DNA of 64,000 nt. Origin: Odobenus rosmarus divergens (taxonomy: Eukaryota > Chordata > Mammalia > Carnivora > Odobenidae). A program made the position numbers and the translations under genes. Where the stretch lies: NCBI RefSeq assembly GCF_000321225.1, contig NW_004450460.1:2243387-2307386 (forward strand), read 5' to 3'. Positions 12,301 through 21,210 of this stretch are shown one piece after another. Position 1 is the stretch's first letter, and each line of letters begins with the position of its first letter. The notes beneath the pieces were generated by a model that was not told the origin of the DNA, did not search any database, and saw only the letters and a list, made by a program, of their open reading frames with translations.

Positions 12301-15300
12301 ACAGAACACGGGGGCTTCAGGTGGCCCGTGTTACCCCTGGGGCAGGTGTGAGCCGACAGACCTGTTTGTTAACTTCTGGTTCCCTGTAGTAACCTGCGAG
12401 CCACGGGAGTTTAGGATTTTTTAAGTGAATAGGGAAACTGAGGCACAACAGCACCACGCCAGGGTTTTGGTCCGGGTGTCTGTATGAACGCGGAGGCCAG
12501 ATTCACTCTCCCGTGCTGTTGAGAGGCCCCCAGCTGTGCCGCACTGAGGGGCTTGCCCAGTAGACCTTCCTTCACAAAAACAAGCAAACAAAGAAATGTA
12601 AGAAAAAGCAAGTCTGAGAGTAGGACTTTTTAAAGGACATCTATGGTTCTGGTTTGAAGCAGTTTTGTTAGGTTGGTTTTGGAGGGGCCCGCCGGCGCGC
12701 TGAGGGGCTGCGCGAGCAGAGGGGTGCCTGTGGAGGGGCCCAGGCCAGCTCACGCCCCCAGGGCCCTTGCTGCTGACACGCAGACTTCGGGACCCACCCT
12801 TCTACTCTGACCTGGTGGCTGCTAGGGTTGGGAGGGGACCCTGAGGGAGGTCCCCAGATGCGGGGGCGCCCCCGGTCCAGACCCCTCCCACCACCGCCCC
12901 CTCCTCCTGTCTCCCCAGGTCATTCAGGGCCTGGTCATCGGCTGGCTGAGCAGCCACTTCTCGGAGAGGGCCCTGCTCCGGACCAGCGTGCTGGGCTTCA
13001 TCATGGTGGGACTGCCCATGGTGAGCATTTCCCTCCGGGCTGTCCCCCGCTCCGGCCAGGGGCCCGTGCCCATCCCCCGACCCTCTGCACATGCCCAGCA
13101 TGCATTTGAGCCCCTCACCCCCACCCAGGGCCACCCTCCATGGGACTCTGGGGACAGGCCCTTCCACCCTGGTCCCATGCGGCCCCCAGTCGCCATGCCT
13201 CCCTGCCCTGCCAGGCCCTGATGTCCAGTGTCTTCCACTTCTGCCTCCTGATGCCGGGCCTGGTCTTCAGCCTGTGTGCCCTCAACGTGGTCACCGACAG
13301 CATGCTGACCAAGGCTGTCTCGGCCTCAGACACGGGTGAGAGCCGCATCCCCAGGAGCCGGGGAGGGGCGAGCCCTGGGGGGCCCCAGGCCTCCTCTCTG
13401 GAAAGCTTTCTGGGCAGTTTCAGATGGAGCAGCCCCCCGATTTCAGGCTGGGTCTGCCCCGACCCAGTGAGTGTTGAGTGGGGTGGGCGGTCTGGGTCTG
13501 AGTGAGTGGGGCAGGGGTTGGGGGCTGCGAGATGGCTCGGGTCAGAATTCGCCACCTGGCTGGGTCGGGCCTTCCCGGAGGTGGTGTCTGGCTTGGCTCT
13601 GAAGCATGGGCAGGATTTCACTAAAAAGGAGGATGGAAAGACGGCATTCCAGGCATCCCAGCTGGGCAGAGGTGTGGAGGGATGTGTGGGACTGAAAGTC
13701 TCCTGCAGAGGCCAGTTAGGAAGACAGCCCAGCGGGGCCGAGCGTGGTAAGCACAGGAAGGGGCTTGCCTGCGAGGCTGGGAGCGGGCAGGAGCCGGTCT
13801 TCTGTTCCCTCCCCGGCACCTAGTGCAGGGTGTGTGCAGGTGCTTCCTGAGTGAGTGAATGAAGGCACGAAGCCCCCAGCCCTCCCCCCATCTGGTGGGA
13901 CACAGGTGTCCCCAGTCAGGGGCCCCCAGCCCTCACTCTGCACCTAGCTCTCTTTCTTGAGGCCTGAGTCTCCCATCTGGACTCACGTCCCAGGGCCTGA
14001 CAGTGCCCAGGCTGCTGCCCATTCCCCTGGCTCCTGGCAGGCATGGTCCCGGCATGGGACAGGCCGAGTTCAAGGGCTCCTGTGGCTGCCTGAGGGTGAA
14101 GAACCCTGCAGGCTAGAAAGCTCAGGGAGCCTGGCCGACCCTCACTCCATCCACCCCTCTGTCTGGAAGGGACAGAGTGAGGTCTAGAGGCCTGGATGGG
14201 AACCAGGTGGCTGATGGGTGGCGGGCCGGGCCTGGAAGGCGTCCTGGAGTGGCGGGCTGGAACCCAGGAGAGGCCAGGAGGAGGCAGGGGAACGAAGCAG
14301 CGCGGAGAGATGGGGGCAGGGCCCTGCAGGGAGGAGGGCGGAGCACACCCAAGCCACTGGGGCCATACGGAGCCTGAGCCCCAGGCACCACCCCTCAGCT
14401 CAGAAGGAGCCAAGAGCTGGTTCCCAGCACCAGCCTGGGAACCCAAGACCACAGAGGGGGCGGTAATTGCTCCCCGGTGTCTGCAGGGCGTGTGGGCGAT
14501 GGGAGAAGCCGCTCTTAAATTTCCCCCACGCCAGGTCCTGAGCCCAGGCAGGGCCTCCCCAGGCCATCCCAGCTGGCCCAGCGGGGAGATGGGAGGGAAC
14601 CGGGGCTCTGAGCCCCAGGAGCCCGGGACCCTCTGGGCACATGTGTTGTTGACATTACCCACACGCACGCGCGCCCACACAGGGCACAGCTGCTGGGAGG
14701 GGCGTGGTGACAGGGGCGTCAGGTAGCCAGGGGCGCAGGCAGCGAGGTGAGCCTGGGAAGTGGGTGCAGAGAGGCAGGTGGGTGGCCCCTCCCCAGCCCT
14801 GTGGGGGATACTCTCCCATCCATATGAGGGCAGTGGGGGCTGTGGGGGTGATCCTGGGCGTGTCGGCCTGCCTGGCACCCCAGCCCCACGCCCACCCTCC
14901 CCGGTTCCCAGCCCTGCTGGGATGCCATCTCCCTGGTAGGCTTAGGAGGGCAGGGCCTGGCCCGTGACCTGTGGCTCCAGTCCCGGGCCCCTCCTGTGCT
15001 GCTCGGGAACTTTCTGGGGCAGGGCGCAGGCTCAGCCCCACATCTGAGAAGTGCCAGTGCGGCCCCTGCCCGTCTGGGTGACCCAAAAGGAGCAGACCCA
15101 CACGTCTGGGTGGAGGGAGCCAGGGGAGCAGAAGCAGGACGGGGTGGGGTAGGGGGCAGGGGAGGCCTTGGCTGTGTCCGGGGAGTGGGTGGCCAGGGCA
15201 GTGGTGCCGGGGGACCTGGCCGAGCCTGACTTGCCCCCCCCGCCCCCGCCCCTCAGGCACCATGCTGGGCCTCTGCGCCTCTGTGCAGCCCTTGACTCGC

Positions 15301-15444
15301 ACCCTGGGGCCCATGGTGGGTGGCCTCCTGTACCGCAGCTTCGGGGTCCCTGTCTTCGGCCACGTGCAGTTTGCCACCAACGTCCTTGTCCTCCTGGCGC
15401 TCTGGAGACAGCCTCTGGCCCAGAAGCCGGACAAAGTCTGGTGA
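173..15444 (+). CDS. SLC22A18: SLC22A18, MFS organic cation transporter-like protein, 3' eight coding exons (5' part outside window)
   Basis: Eight exons join to about 344 codons: 173-333, 657-789, 8372-8490, 9400-9507, 10167-10267, 12919-13020, 13215-13335, 15257-15444. Every junction is GT-AG and the phases agree (1, 2, 1, 1, 0, 0, 1). The product matches human SLC22A18 (TSSC5/ORCTL2, 424 aa by memory) from about residue 82 to the end, so the first exons lie upstream of the window. Visible marks are the loop 2-3 motif FADQRGAR (MFS motif A), the FGSLLGG and LGPMVGGLLYR glycine motifs, and the conserved stretch MVMFSIISMDFFQL. The family are polytopic transporters, reported as organic cation/proton antiporters; the substrate is not visible here. 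In human and mouse the gene is imprinted with maternal expression, next to PHLDA2. I see no frameshift or early stop. It runs tail to tail with PHLDA2, about 2.1 kb away. Confidence 0.96.
331..380 (+). repeat. Five exact 10-bp copies of the splice-donor junction (minisatellite)
   Basis: CAGGTAGGGC is repeated five times without change. The first copy contains the true exon-intron junction (CAG at 331-333, GT at 334). Later GTs are at 344, 354, 364 and 374, each in an identical donor context. Confidence 0.97.
334..656 (+). other. SLC22A18 intron, GC-rich
   Basis: Holds the five-copy donor repeat at its start and otherwise G-rich unique sequence. Nothing else is recognised. Confidence 0.85.
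657..789 (+). CDS. SLC22A18: SLC22A18 exon: TM4-TM5 region
   Basis: Acceptor CGCCCCCAG at 648-656. It reads AAQMVITDLSAPEERQAALG and then the glycine-rich helix LCFGVGMIFGSLLGGTLSAACG, given here only as landmarks within 657-789. It ends in phase 2 before GTGAGT at 790. Conservation with the human exon is strong. Confidence 0.96.
2036..2560 (+). repeat. Ancient mammalian interspersed repeat, long copy (family not assigned)
   Basis: It starts TTTATTGAACAGCTACTAAGTGCC and runs through landmarks such as AGGCCGGTGTGGCTGGA and GTCCAGGCAGGAGAG. I recognise these as one old, widely spread mammalian repeat. Divergence is high. I cannot name the family with certainty without a repeat-library search. 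Confidence 0.55.
3917..3981. other. Assembly gap (65 N)
   Basis: A run of 65 undetermined bases in the large SLC22A18 intron. The flanks are similar: GCTCTGAGTCA just before and GCTCTGTGACTCA just after. This suggests an unresolved tandem repeat. Confidence 0.99.
4735..4870 (+). repeat. Fragment of the same ancient repeat family
   Basis: TTCCAGGCAGAGAGAAAGC, then GTGCAAAGGCCCTGGGGCAG and a later GGAGGCCTGTGTGGTTGGA match the middle of the repeat seen at 2,036-2,560. Confidence 0.5.
8372..8490 (+). CDS. SLC22A18: SLC22A18 exon: TM6 and start of central loop
   Basis: Acceptor CACCCCCAG ends at 8371. It encodes a hydrophobic helix (ALVANLVAAVLSFTCIP) and then the polar loop STKGVSTHAQAAPP. The donor CCAG|GTAAGC at 8491 is immediately followed by a donor-like minisatellite. 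Separated from the previous exon by a 7.6 kb intron. Confidence 0.95.
8482..8680 (+). repeat. Donor-like minisatellite, 70-bp period, beginning at the exon 8372-8490 donor
   Basis: GAGCC(C/T)CACC recurs at 8521, 8591 and 8661, and ACATTCCCCT at 8561 and 8631, giving a 70-base period of about 2.5 copies. Inside each unit are shorter CCAGGTA/G and CTCCAG pieces that resemble the true junction CTCCAG|GTAAGC at 8485-8496. Several copies keep a good donor, such as CCAGGTGAGC. Confidence 0.9.
8491..9399 (+). other. SLC22A18 intron
   Basis: Begins with the 70-bp-period donor-like minisatellite. The rest (8,690-9,399) is GC-rich unique sequence in which I recognise nothing. Confidence 0.8.
9400..9507 (+). 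CDS. SLC22A18: SLC22A18 exon: central loop, start of TM7
   Basis: Acceptor GTCCCCCAG at 9391-9399. It reads RAQASVFDLKAISRLLLRPG and then FLVKVVSGFPS. The length of 108 bases keeps phase 1. The donor GTGAGT begins at 9508. ASVFDLKAI matches the human central loop. Confidence 0.95.
9508..10166 (+). other. SLC22A18 intron
   Basis: GC-rich unique sequence with ordinary splice ends. I recognise no repeat or gene in it. Confidence 0.75.
10167..10267 (+). CDS. SLC22A18: SLC22A18 exon: TM7-TM8
   Basis: Acceptor CTCTCCCAG ends at 10166. It reads LFMVMFSIISMDFFQLDAAQ and then AYLMSFFGVLQM, the most conserved part of the protein in this window. It ends in phase 0 before GTGAGT at 10268. Confidence 0.97.
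10268..12918 (+). other. SLC22A18 intron (2.65 kb)
   Basis: GC-rich, with weak old-repeat remnants (near 12,030-12,130 and 12,420-12,620). No gene or young mobile element is recognised. Confidence 0.7.
12919..13020 (+). CDS. SLC22A18: SLC22A18 exon: loop 8-9 and TM9
   Basis: Acceptor CTCCCCAG ends at 12918. It reads VIQGLVIGWLSSHFSERALL and then a hydrophobic helix, 34 codons in phase 0, with donor GTGAGC at 13021. The intron to the next exon is only 194 bases. Confidence 0.96.
13215..13335 (+). CDS. SLC22A18: SLC22A18 exon: TM10
   Basis: Acceptor CTGCCAG ends at 13214. It reads ALMSSVFHFCLLMPGLVFSL and then NVVTDSMLTKAVSASDTG, ending in phase 1 before GTGAGA at 13336. Near identical to the human exon. 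Confidence 0.96.
13336..15256 (+). other. SLC22A18 last intron (1.9 kb)
   Basis: GC-rich. Contains a weak old-repeat fragment near 13,620-13,700 and a short CA/CG alternating tract near 14,655. No gene is recognised. Long minus-strand open frames here are judged compositional. Confidence 0.7.
15257..15444 (+). CDS. SLC22A18: SLC22A18 last coding exon: TM11-TM12 and C-terminus
   Basis: Acceptor CCCCTCAG ends at 15256. It reads TMLGLCASVQPLTRTLGP, then VGGLLYRSFGVPVFGHVQ, a last hydrophobic helix and the tail QKPDKVW with TGA at 15442-15444. The VQP..RTLGP..GG pattern is an antiporter-type MFS motif C-like element. The short 3'UTR ends at the AATAAA about 26 bases after the stop. Confidence 0.96.
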
Positions 15445-15469
15445 CCACGGTCCCAGGGCACAGACCAAC

Positions 15470-15475
15470 AATAAA
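15470..15475 (+). terminator. SLC22A18: SLC22A18 polyadenylation signal AATAAA
   Basis: AATAAA sits 26 bases after the SLC22A18 stop, giving an unusually short 3'UTR of roughly 50 bases if used. No other AATAAA occurs close after the stop. Confidence 0.8.
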
Positions 15476-15499
15476 TTCCTCCAGCCTGATTTCTGCAAA

Positions 15500-17580
15500 G
15501 TCCCGTGGGTTGAACAGGGGACCTGGGGGTGAGCGACGGAGGGATGGAGAGGCTGGAGAGCTTCCTGGAGGAGGGGGCCAGCCGCGGGGCCCCAGGGCTC
15601 CAGAGAGAGCAGTCACCCGAGCTGTCCTGGTGCTGTGGGCCCTGCCCCCTGGAGTGCACTGCAGGGGGCCAGTCAGAAGGCCCCCCCCCCGCCACCACCC
15701 ACACCCAGACAGCGCCGCTCAAACCCCCAGAGACGGGAGCTTTCTGCCCACCCCCAGTCCGCCACTGCTTGGCCTCAGGGCTAAGCACACTGCCCATTCG
15801 CCCTTGTCAGTCACCCCACGTGAACGGAAACTGCTTGTTTTCGAAGATGAGGAGTTCAAGGCTTGGAAAGAGGTCTAGGAAACCGGCCCCCGCTCCCTGG
15901 TGGGAAGCCCAGTGGGTGGAGCCAGGCGCCAAGTTATGAGAACTGGGGAGCACCGTCCCTCCTCCTCCCTCACCTCCCCACCCTGCTCTAGGGAGAGGGG
16001 CGCCAGGCAGGGGAAGCCAGCATGACCAGGACAGAGAGAACAATCCCAGCAGCGGGGGCAGGTGACCCTGAAACCATGAAGGTCACCCCCCCACCCACTC
16101 CCCAGCACACAGGCTGCCTGGAAAACAGGCTATTACAACTCGGGACCCCCAACCCCAGAATTCCATGGTCCCGACCAGAGGGGCCGCAGAGAGTAGAGGT
16201 CTGTCAACCCTCCCAGCCCAAGAACTCAGACCAGACCAGCTTCTGTGTGAACCCCACTGGGAATGGGGCTCTCACTCTTTGATTGACCCTTTATCCCTCT
16301 GAAGGTCTGGGCAGGATGGGGGTGCATCTGGGGCCAGTGCAGGCCCTGGGGCCACACTCTCTCCACTTCTCTGGAGGAACCCCCTCCCCCAACCACAAGT
16401 AGTGTTCAGGAGAAAATTCCTTGCAAGGAATGGTTTCTTTCCTTTTTTTTTTTTTTTTTAAGATTTTGTTTATTTGACACAGAGAGAGAGAGAGAAAAAG
16501 AGCACAGCAGGGGGAGCGGCAGCAGAGGGAGAGGGAGAAGCAGGCTTCCCGCAGAGCAGGGGGCCCGTCGCGGGGCTTGATCCCAAGACCCTGGGATCAT
16601 GACTGGAGCTGAAGGCAGACACTGAAGGGACTGAGCCGCCCAGGCGCACCGTGAGGAATGGTTTTCCTCTAGCTTCCCAGCAAAGGGGCAGCCCCTCCCC
16701 AGTCAGCCCTGGGACCCAGCGAGGAGGCCCACAGGGCTCCCCTGGGTCCAGTGTGAGTGACAGACATCAGGGTCCAATTTTGGTCCTTCACTCCCCATGC
16801 CACTGCCTCCCACACGTGGCATCCTTTCTGCCAGAAAGTTCCCCGAAATGAAGTTCCCCTCAACAGGCCGAGAACGATGTCCTGTTCTTCTGTCCTCTGG
16901 CTTGCTCATCACCAGTGGACCTTCCGGCTGGTGGAACACACCTCCCGAGTCCTCCCCACGGGGCAGCCCCGGACACAGTGTCTCAGCCCAGCCCAGAGGT
17001 GGCCAGGCAGGGAGAGTGGAAGCTGCCGGCCATCGGAAACGGCTGGGCCTCCCCTCACCCGCCCAGAAGCACCGCCGCCCTCCTGGTCCCACACTGCGGG
17101 TGCCGGATCGCCTGAAGCTGCCAGGCCCTGCCATGGGGTGGGGTGGGGTCAAGGGGAGCATGGCGGGGCAGGCACCCAGAGGGCTGCCAGACAGGTGGCA
17201 TGTGGGTGGTGGGGGCCGCTGGGGTCGCCCCGGGCAGGAGCAGCTCGTCAGAGGAGGTGCACTGACCTCAATGAGGCAGTTTGTGAGTGACCTCCCTGAG
17301 CAAGCACTGGCCTCGTCCTTCCGTCCTTCCGAGGCACACCCAGGAGCAGAAGTCAGCCGGGGCCAAACCTCGGGGCACTTCCCAGCCTCGGGAGAGGCTG
17401 CTTGGCAAGGAGGGTGTGAACAGAGCCCAGCAGATGACACTGTGCTCATTCAGAGTGCTTTCCCCTTGCCCTTCAGACGCCAGGGCGGCGGCTCTCCCCA
17501 CCCCCACCCCTACACCCACTGAAAGGGCCGCCAACCCTCCCCGCAGGAAGCTCACCGCAGCACGCCTGGGCTGGTAGAAA
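15500..17580. other. Intergenic spacer between SLC22A18 and PHLDA2 3' ends
   Basis: About 2.1 kb separating two convergent genes. It holds one antisense Can-SINE (16,443-16,650). I see no exon, RNA gene or other clear element. Confidence 0.75.
16443..16650 (-). mobile_element. Can-SINE (tRNA-derived), minus strand, with target-site duplication
   Basis: Poly-T at 16443-16459, then the complement of the SINE body (GAAGCAGGCTTCCCGC...) and head (GAGCCGCCCAGGCGC). Flanking direct repeats AGGAATGGTTT at 16426-16436 and 16654-16664 mark the insertion. This is the only Can-SINE I see in the first 40 kb. Confidence 0.95.
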
Positions 17581-17598
17581 AGGGAACAGATCAAGTAG

Positions 17599-17604
17599 TT
17601 TATT
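17599..17604 (-). terminator. PHLDA2: PHLDA2 polyadenylation signal
   Basis: TTTATT on + (AATAAA on -) lies about 300 bases into exon 2, and the 3' end is expected near 17,580. Confidence 0.8.
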
Positions 17605-18139
17605 TGGAATGAACACATCGATGCAAAAACGAAATATTAAGACAGACGGTTCCATGACAACCATCAAAATAAATACATAGATAGTCTGATAATTTAAGGC
17701 GCCCGCTCAGCGGGCCGAGGCTCTGTGGCTCCGCATGGGAAGATCCTTCTGTGTGGGTCAGGGACACGGCTCCCGGCCTTTGTCCTCACTGTGGTCAGCG
17801 GGTGGGCGGCCCGCCCAGGTTTCCCCCGCAGTCCCCGGGCACCCCCGGGGTCCCTGCCGGCGCGGCCCCGCGTCGGGCCCGACTCGTCCAATGCGCGGCT
17901 CCTGTGGGGGAGGAGGAGGCGGTTAGGGAGCGGGGCCTCAGCCCGGGACCGAGCGGGTCCGGGTCCGGCCCGCGGTGGGTCCCCCAGGGCCCCGACGCGG
18001 CCGGAGCCAGCCCGACGGCTCCGGCCGCGCGCCCAGACACGCCGCGGTCGCGCCGCACCCGGTCCCCTTCTCGACGGTGTCCCCGCGACGGGGCAGGACC
18101 TCCCCCACCCCCGACGGCCGGCACTCACCGCGGCGGCGC

Positions 18140-18535
18140 TCAGGGCGCGCGGGCCGGCCAGGGCTCCGGGGGCGCGGCGGGCGCGGCGCGCTCCTGGCGG
18201 CTGCGGAAGTCCTGCAGGGCGCGGCGGTTCTGGAAGTCGATGAGCGCCAGCGTGATGGCCGCGTTCCAGCAGCTCTCGCCCGCGCAGCGGAAGTCGATCT
18301 CCTTGCGGTCCGTGGTGACGATGGTGAAGTAGACGTACTTGCCGGTGCGCTCCACGCAGTCCACCTTGAGGATGGAGTGGAAGCGCAGCTCCTTGGGGCG
18401 CGCGCCGGGGCCGGCGGGGAACAGGCGCAGGCGGTCAGGGGTGAGCACGCCGCGCTTCTTCTTCCACAGCTGGAACAGGCTGTCGCTGCGCTTCTCCAGC
18501 TCGCCCTCGCGCAACACCTCGCCGGGCGTCTTCAT
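18140..18535 (-). CDS. PHLDA2: PHLDA2 (IPL/TSSC3), PH-like domain family A member 2
   Basis: A 131-codon frame, ATG at 18533-18535 and TGA at 18140-18142, all in exon 1. The N-terminus [18 protein letters not shown] and the block [12 protein letters not shown] begin a PH domain covering about residues 7-105. Conserved blocks include [57 protein letters not shown] and [15 protein letters not shown]2 is a near-domain-only cytoplasmic PH protein that binds phosphoinositides broadly and restrains placental growth. It is imprinted with maternal expression in human and mouse. The product is about 21 residues shorter than the human 152 aa (from memory): the Ala/Pro/Ser-rich tail is reduced to [14 protein letters not shown]. 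The start is fixed by conservation and by the promoter about 65 bases upstream. Confidence 0.97.
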   Translation of the reverse strand: MKTPGEVLREGELEKRSDSLFQLWKKKRGVLTPDRLRLFPAGPGARPKELRFHSILKVDCVERTGKYVYFTIVTTDRKEIDFRCAGESCWNAAITLALIDFQNRRALQDFRSRQERAAPAAPPEPWPARAP

Positions 18536-18572
18536 GTCGCAGGTTGCGCGCTCGGGCGGCGGCGGCGCGGGC

Positions 18573-18720
18573 GATGCGCCCAGGCGGACCCGGCGCCGCC
18601 TTTATGCGGCCCCGCCTGCGCTCGGTCCCGCCCCCGCCGCGCCCCCGAGACCACGCCCTTCTTCCCGCCCCCTTCCCCGAGGCCACGCCCCCGCCCGCCC
18701 GCGGCCGCCGGAGGTCTCCC
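18573..18720 (-). promoter_or_regulatory. PHLDA2: PHLDA2 core promoter: TATA-like box and GC boxes
   Basis: On the minus strand GCATAAA lies at 18601-18607, 66 or more bases before the ATG, with an expected start site near 18,573. Upstream (18,620-18,700) are several CCGCCCC and CCACGCCC blocks, candidate Sp1/KLF sites. The positions fit a TATA-containing CpG-island promoter. Start-site use is inferred. Confidence 0.65.
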
Positions 18721-19117
18721 GCTCCGCTTTCCTGTACCTCCCGTGGGGTGACTCGCGGTCCCCACCCCGCCCCGGACGCCGGCCCCGCGGAGGAATGCGC
18801 TGCGGCCGGCCCTGCCCGCGGTGACTCACGGCCGGGGAGCCCCGGGAAGCGCAGTGGGACGGGGTCGGCCCAGGGCGGGGAGTCGGCGGGGCCGGAACAC
18901 CCACCGTCCAGGCGCCCCAGCAGCTAGTCCTGGCGCTCCAGGGCTCGCGGCCGATCCCACGCCTTGAGGACCCTTCCCGGGGAGACCCTCCGATGGCCCT
19001 GCCCAGTCGGCCTGCTCTCCCACCTTCACCCCCGCGGGCCGCCCGTGGCAGGACCTTCCGTTTTCCCCCCCGCACCGCCCCCCCCCCGGGTCCAGGCCGA
19101 CCCCTAGAGCAGGTGCT

Positions 19118-19222
19118 GCGAGACTGCTTTCTCTTCTGTGAAATGGGGACAGTAACACTTTTGTTAGATTAGGGAACATATGGAAAGTGCTAGAACAGCA
19201 CCCCTTGGAGCTCAATAAATGT
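19118..19222 (+). repeat. MIR SINE fragment
   Basis: The CTTCTGTGAAATGGGGACAG core, GGAAAGTGCTAGAACAGCAC and the end CTCAATAAATGTGAG follow the MIR consensus order. Confidence 0.8.
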
Positions 19223-21110
19223 GAGGGAGCCTCCTCCCTTCCTGGGGACCTGTCCTTCCTGCGCCCTCCTGGCGGCTGGCAGGGGGCGACCCCCACCGCC
19301 TGCACAGGCCCGTGGGGAAGGCCCTGTGGGTGCGGAAAGCTCCGTGCTGGGGCTGGAGGGTCAGCCTGGAGAGGGCGGAGGGGGCAGCTGAGTCATGCCT
19401 TCCAGCCGGGCGGACGGGCTTTTTACTTACTCTCTTCCTTTAAAGGGTTTATAGGAGCAGGAGTGATGGCTGGCTCCTCCCGGGTTCCCAGGGGTGGGGG
19501 CGGGGGTGGAGTCGCAGAAGGGGTCTCTGGCGGCCAGGGCCTCTCCAGGACACCCACTTTCCAACACCCCCACCTAGCTGTGACCCTGGGAAAGGACTGC
19601 AAACAACAGGAAGGGCCTGAGTCCCCTGGCGGGCGGGGACAAGCTTGCAGGGCAGGTGCAAAGGGAAATGCAGGTCCCTGGTTCAAAAAGTTTTCCTGTG
19701 CGTGAGGGCAGAGCCCAGGACCAAGCACAGGACCAAGTCAGTGCAGGTCCGTGAAGCCCGCCCTGGAGCTGAACACCCTGCCCCAGCCACGCCCCCTGCG
19801 CCGCCTTGGGAAGTCCCTAACCTCTCAGGCCTGCCCAGAGCCCCAGCCCTTCAGGGTCACCAGCTCGGACAAGGGGCTTGGGCTAGGACCCCAAGGAGAG
19901 GAGCCCTGCCTGCCCTCAGGAAGGGGGCACTGAGGGCCATGGGGCCAAGGGACAGCTTGAAGGATTCCAAGGGGAGGGAGTGGTGCCTGCGGAGCTGCCC
20001 AGCGAGGCCCATCCCTGAGGGGTGCTCTTCTCAGCCCCATTTCGCAGGTGGAGAAGCGAGGCCTTAGGGAAGAGGGGACCTGCTGGAAGGGACGGGGGAA
20101 GCAGAGATAGGCTTGAGGTGCTAGAGGAACAGACTGCGTGGGAGGAAGAGGATGTAGGGGGGGCTCCAAAACTAGCGGAGGCCCAGTGAGGTGATGTGAG
20201 GCCGCCTCTCCTTGCCTCCCACTGGCCAGGCCTCTCTGGGCAGCGTTGGCAGGTCAGTGACCAGGGGGGTGCTCTGACAAGTGGGTGTCAGAGGGAGCTG
20301 GGAGGACAGGTCATAAGGGGTGGAGAGCCCTGGCCCCCTCCCTGGGAGGGAGACCCCGGGGCAGGGCAGCCTGAGTGGGAATCCCAGAGGGTTGGGGGTC
20401 AGGAGCTGGGCCCACCCAGGCAGCTTCCCTGCCCTGCGGCCTGAGACCCCCCCATCCAGCAGAGGCCCCGGGGGACCTGCCGGCCCACTCCTGCTCAGTG
20501 GCATGAGCCTGGACCAAGGAGAGGGCCCGGCGCCCGCCCCCGAGTAGGCCCATCTGGGGGACCCTCTGGGGCAGGGAGTTGGGAGGGATGATGAGGAAGC
20601 AGACACTGACCTTGCAACCCCAAGGGAGGACCTTTCGGGGGAACCCCCTCCCTGAGCCATTTGATAGCCAGGAGCCCAGAGGACCCACCAGGCAGACGGC
20701 TTCCCGCCAGGCAGTGGGGACCGCGGTGTGCATTCGGCCTGCACCCCGTGGGGAGTTGCGGCCCACCAGGGTTCTTGGCCAGGGGGTGCTGGACGGCCAG
20801 CTGCTGGCTGGAGAGACAGGGGCCCCACACCTGCAGGTGCTGGGCCTCGTTCACCCTCTTTGCCCCTGTTGGTTCCCCAGCAAGGTGGGGGCTGCTCGGT
20901 CGCTTTCTTGGATTTACAGGGAACGGAGCGGGGCTCTCAGAGAAGTTAGGGACTCAGCTGAGGTCCCACTGCCAGCCGGTGGGATTCGAAGCCACTCTAC
21001 TGCACCCCAAGGCCTGGGGGCAGTTAGGAGCCCCACCCAAATGAACAGGGAGGGGCCGTGCCGGGCTTTGCCTCACATGGGTGGCGTCAGGCACTGTAGG
21101 TCGGAGCCAA

Positions 21111-21210
21111 GTTTACTAATATTTATCCAAGGGTCGCATCCGGGATCCACGCACAGCTTGCCTGGGGGGACCCCCCCCGCTCCTGTCACCAGGCACAGAC
21201 TGGTCCCCAA
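21111..21210 (+). repeat. Repeat copy A, paired with 22,475-22,572
   Basis: Begins GTTTACTAATATTTATCCAA and ends CAGACTGGTCCCCA. It shares order and most bases with the copy 1.36 kb downstream. The family is not recognised. Confidence 0.75.

Larger units (their letters stand above)
17580..18573 (-). other. PHLDA2: PHLDA2 transcription unit (two exons)
   Basis: Exon 1 runs from a start near 18,573 (inferred from the TATA-like box) to 18129. Its donor GTGAGT is on the minus strand at 18123-18128. The intron 17902-18128 is 227 bases. Exon 2, from 17901 down to about 17,580, is non-coding 3'UTR, with acceptor CCCCCACAG. This two-exon plan with an untranslated second exon matches the known human gene. 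Confidence 0.85.
17700..18900. other. CpG island over PHLDA2
   Basis: CpG dinucleotides are dense from about 17,700 to 18,900 (for example CGCGGCGGCGCTC, GCGCGGCGGGCGCGGCGCGC). This contrasts with the GC-rich but CpG-poorer introns of SLC22A18. It covers the promoter, exon 1, the intron and part of exon 2. Confidence 0.85.

Noticed and set aside
16443..16650. tRNA gene from the tRNA-like head of Can-SINEs
   Set aside because: The head is a diverged, SINE-embedded tRNA relic followed by the CT-rich body and A tail; it is not a tRNA gene. The same applies to the other SINE copies.
18129..18139. PHLDA2 coding continuing into exon 2 to give a human-length tail
   Set aside because: TGA at 18140-18142 comes before the exon 1 donor, so exon 2 is untranslated in this sequence.
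19264..19290. CTCF site at GGCAGGGGGCGACC upstream of PHLDA2
   Set aside because: Two mismatches at informative positions; too weak to list without occupancy data.
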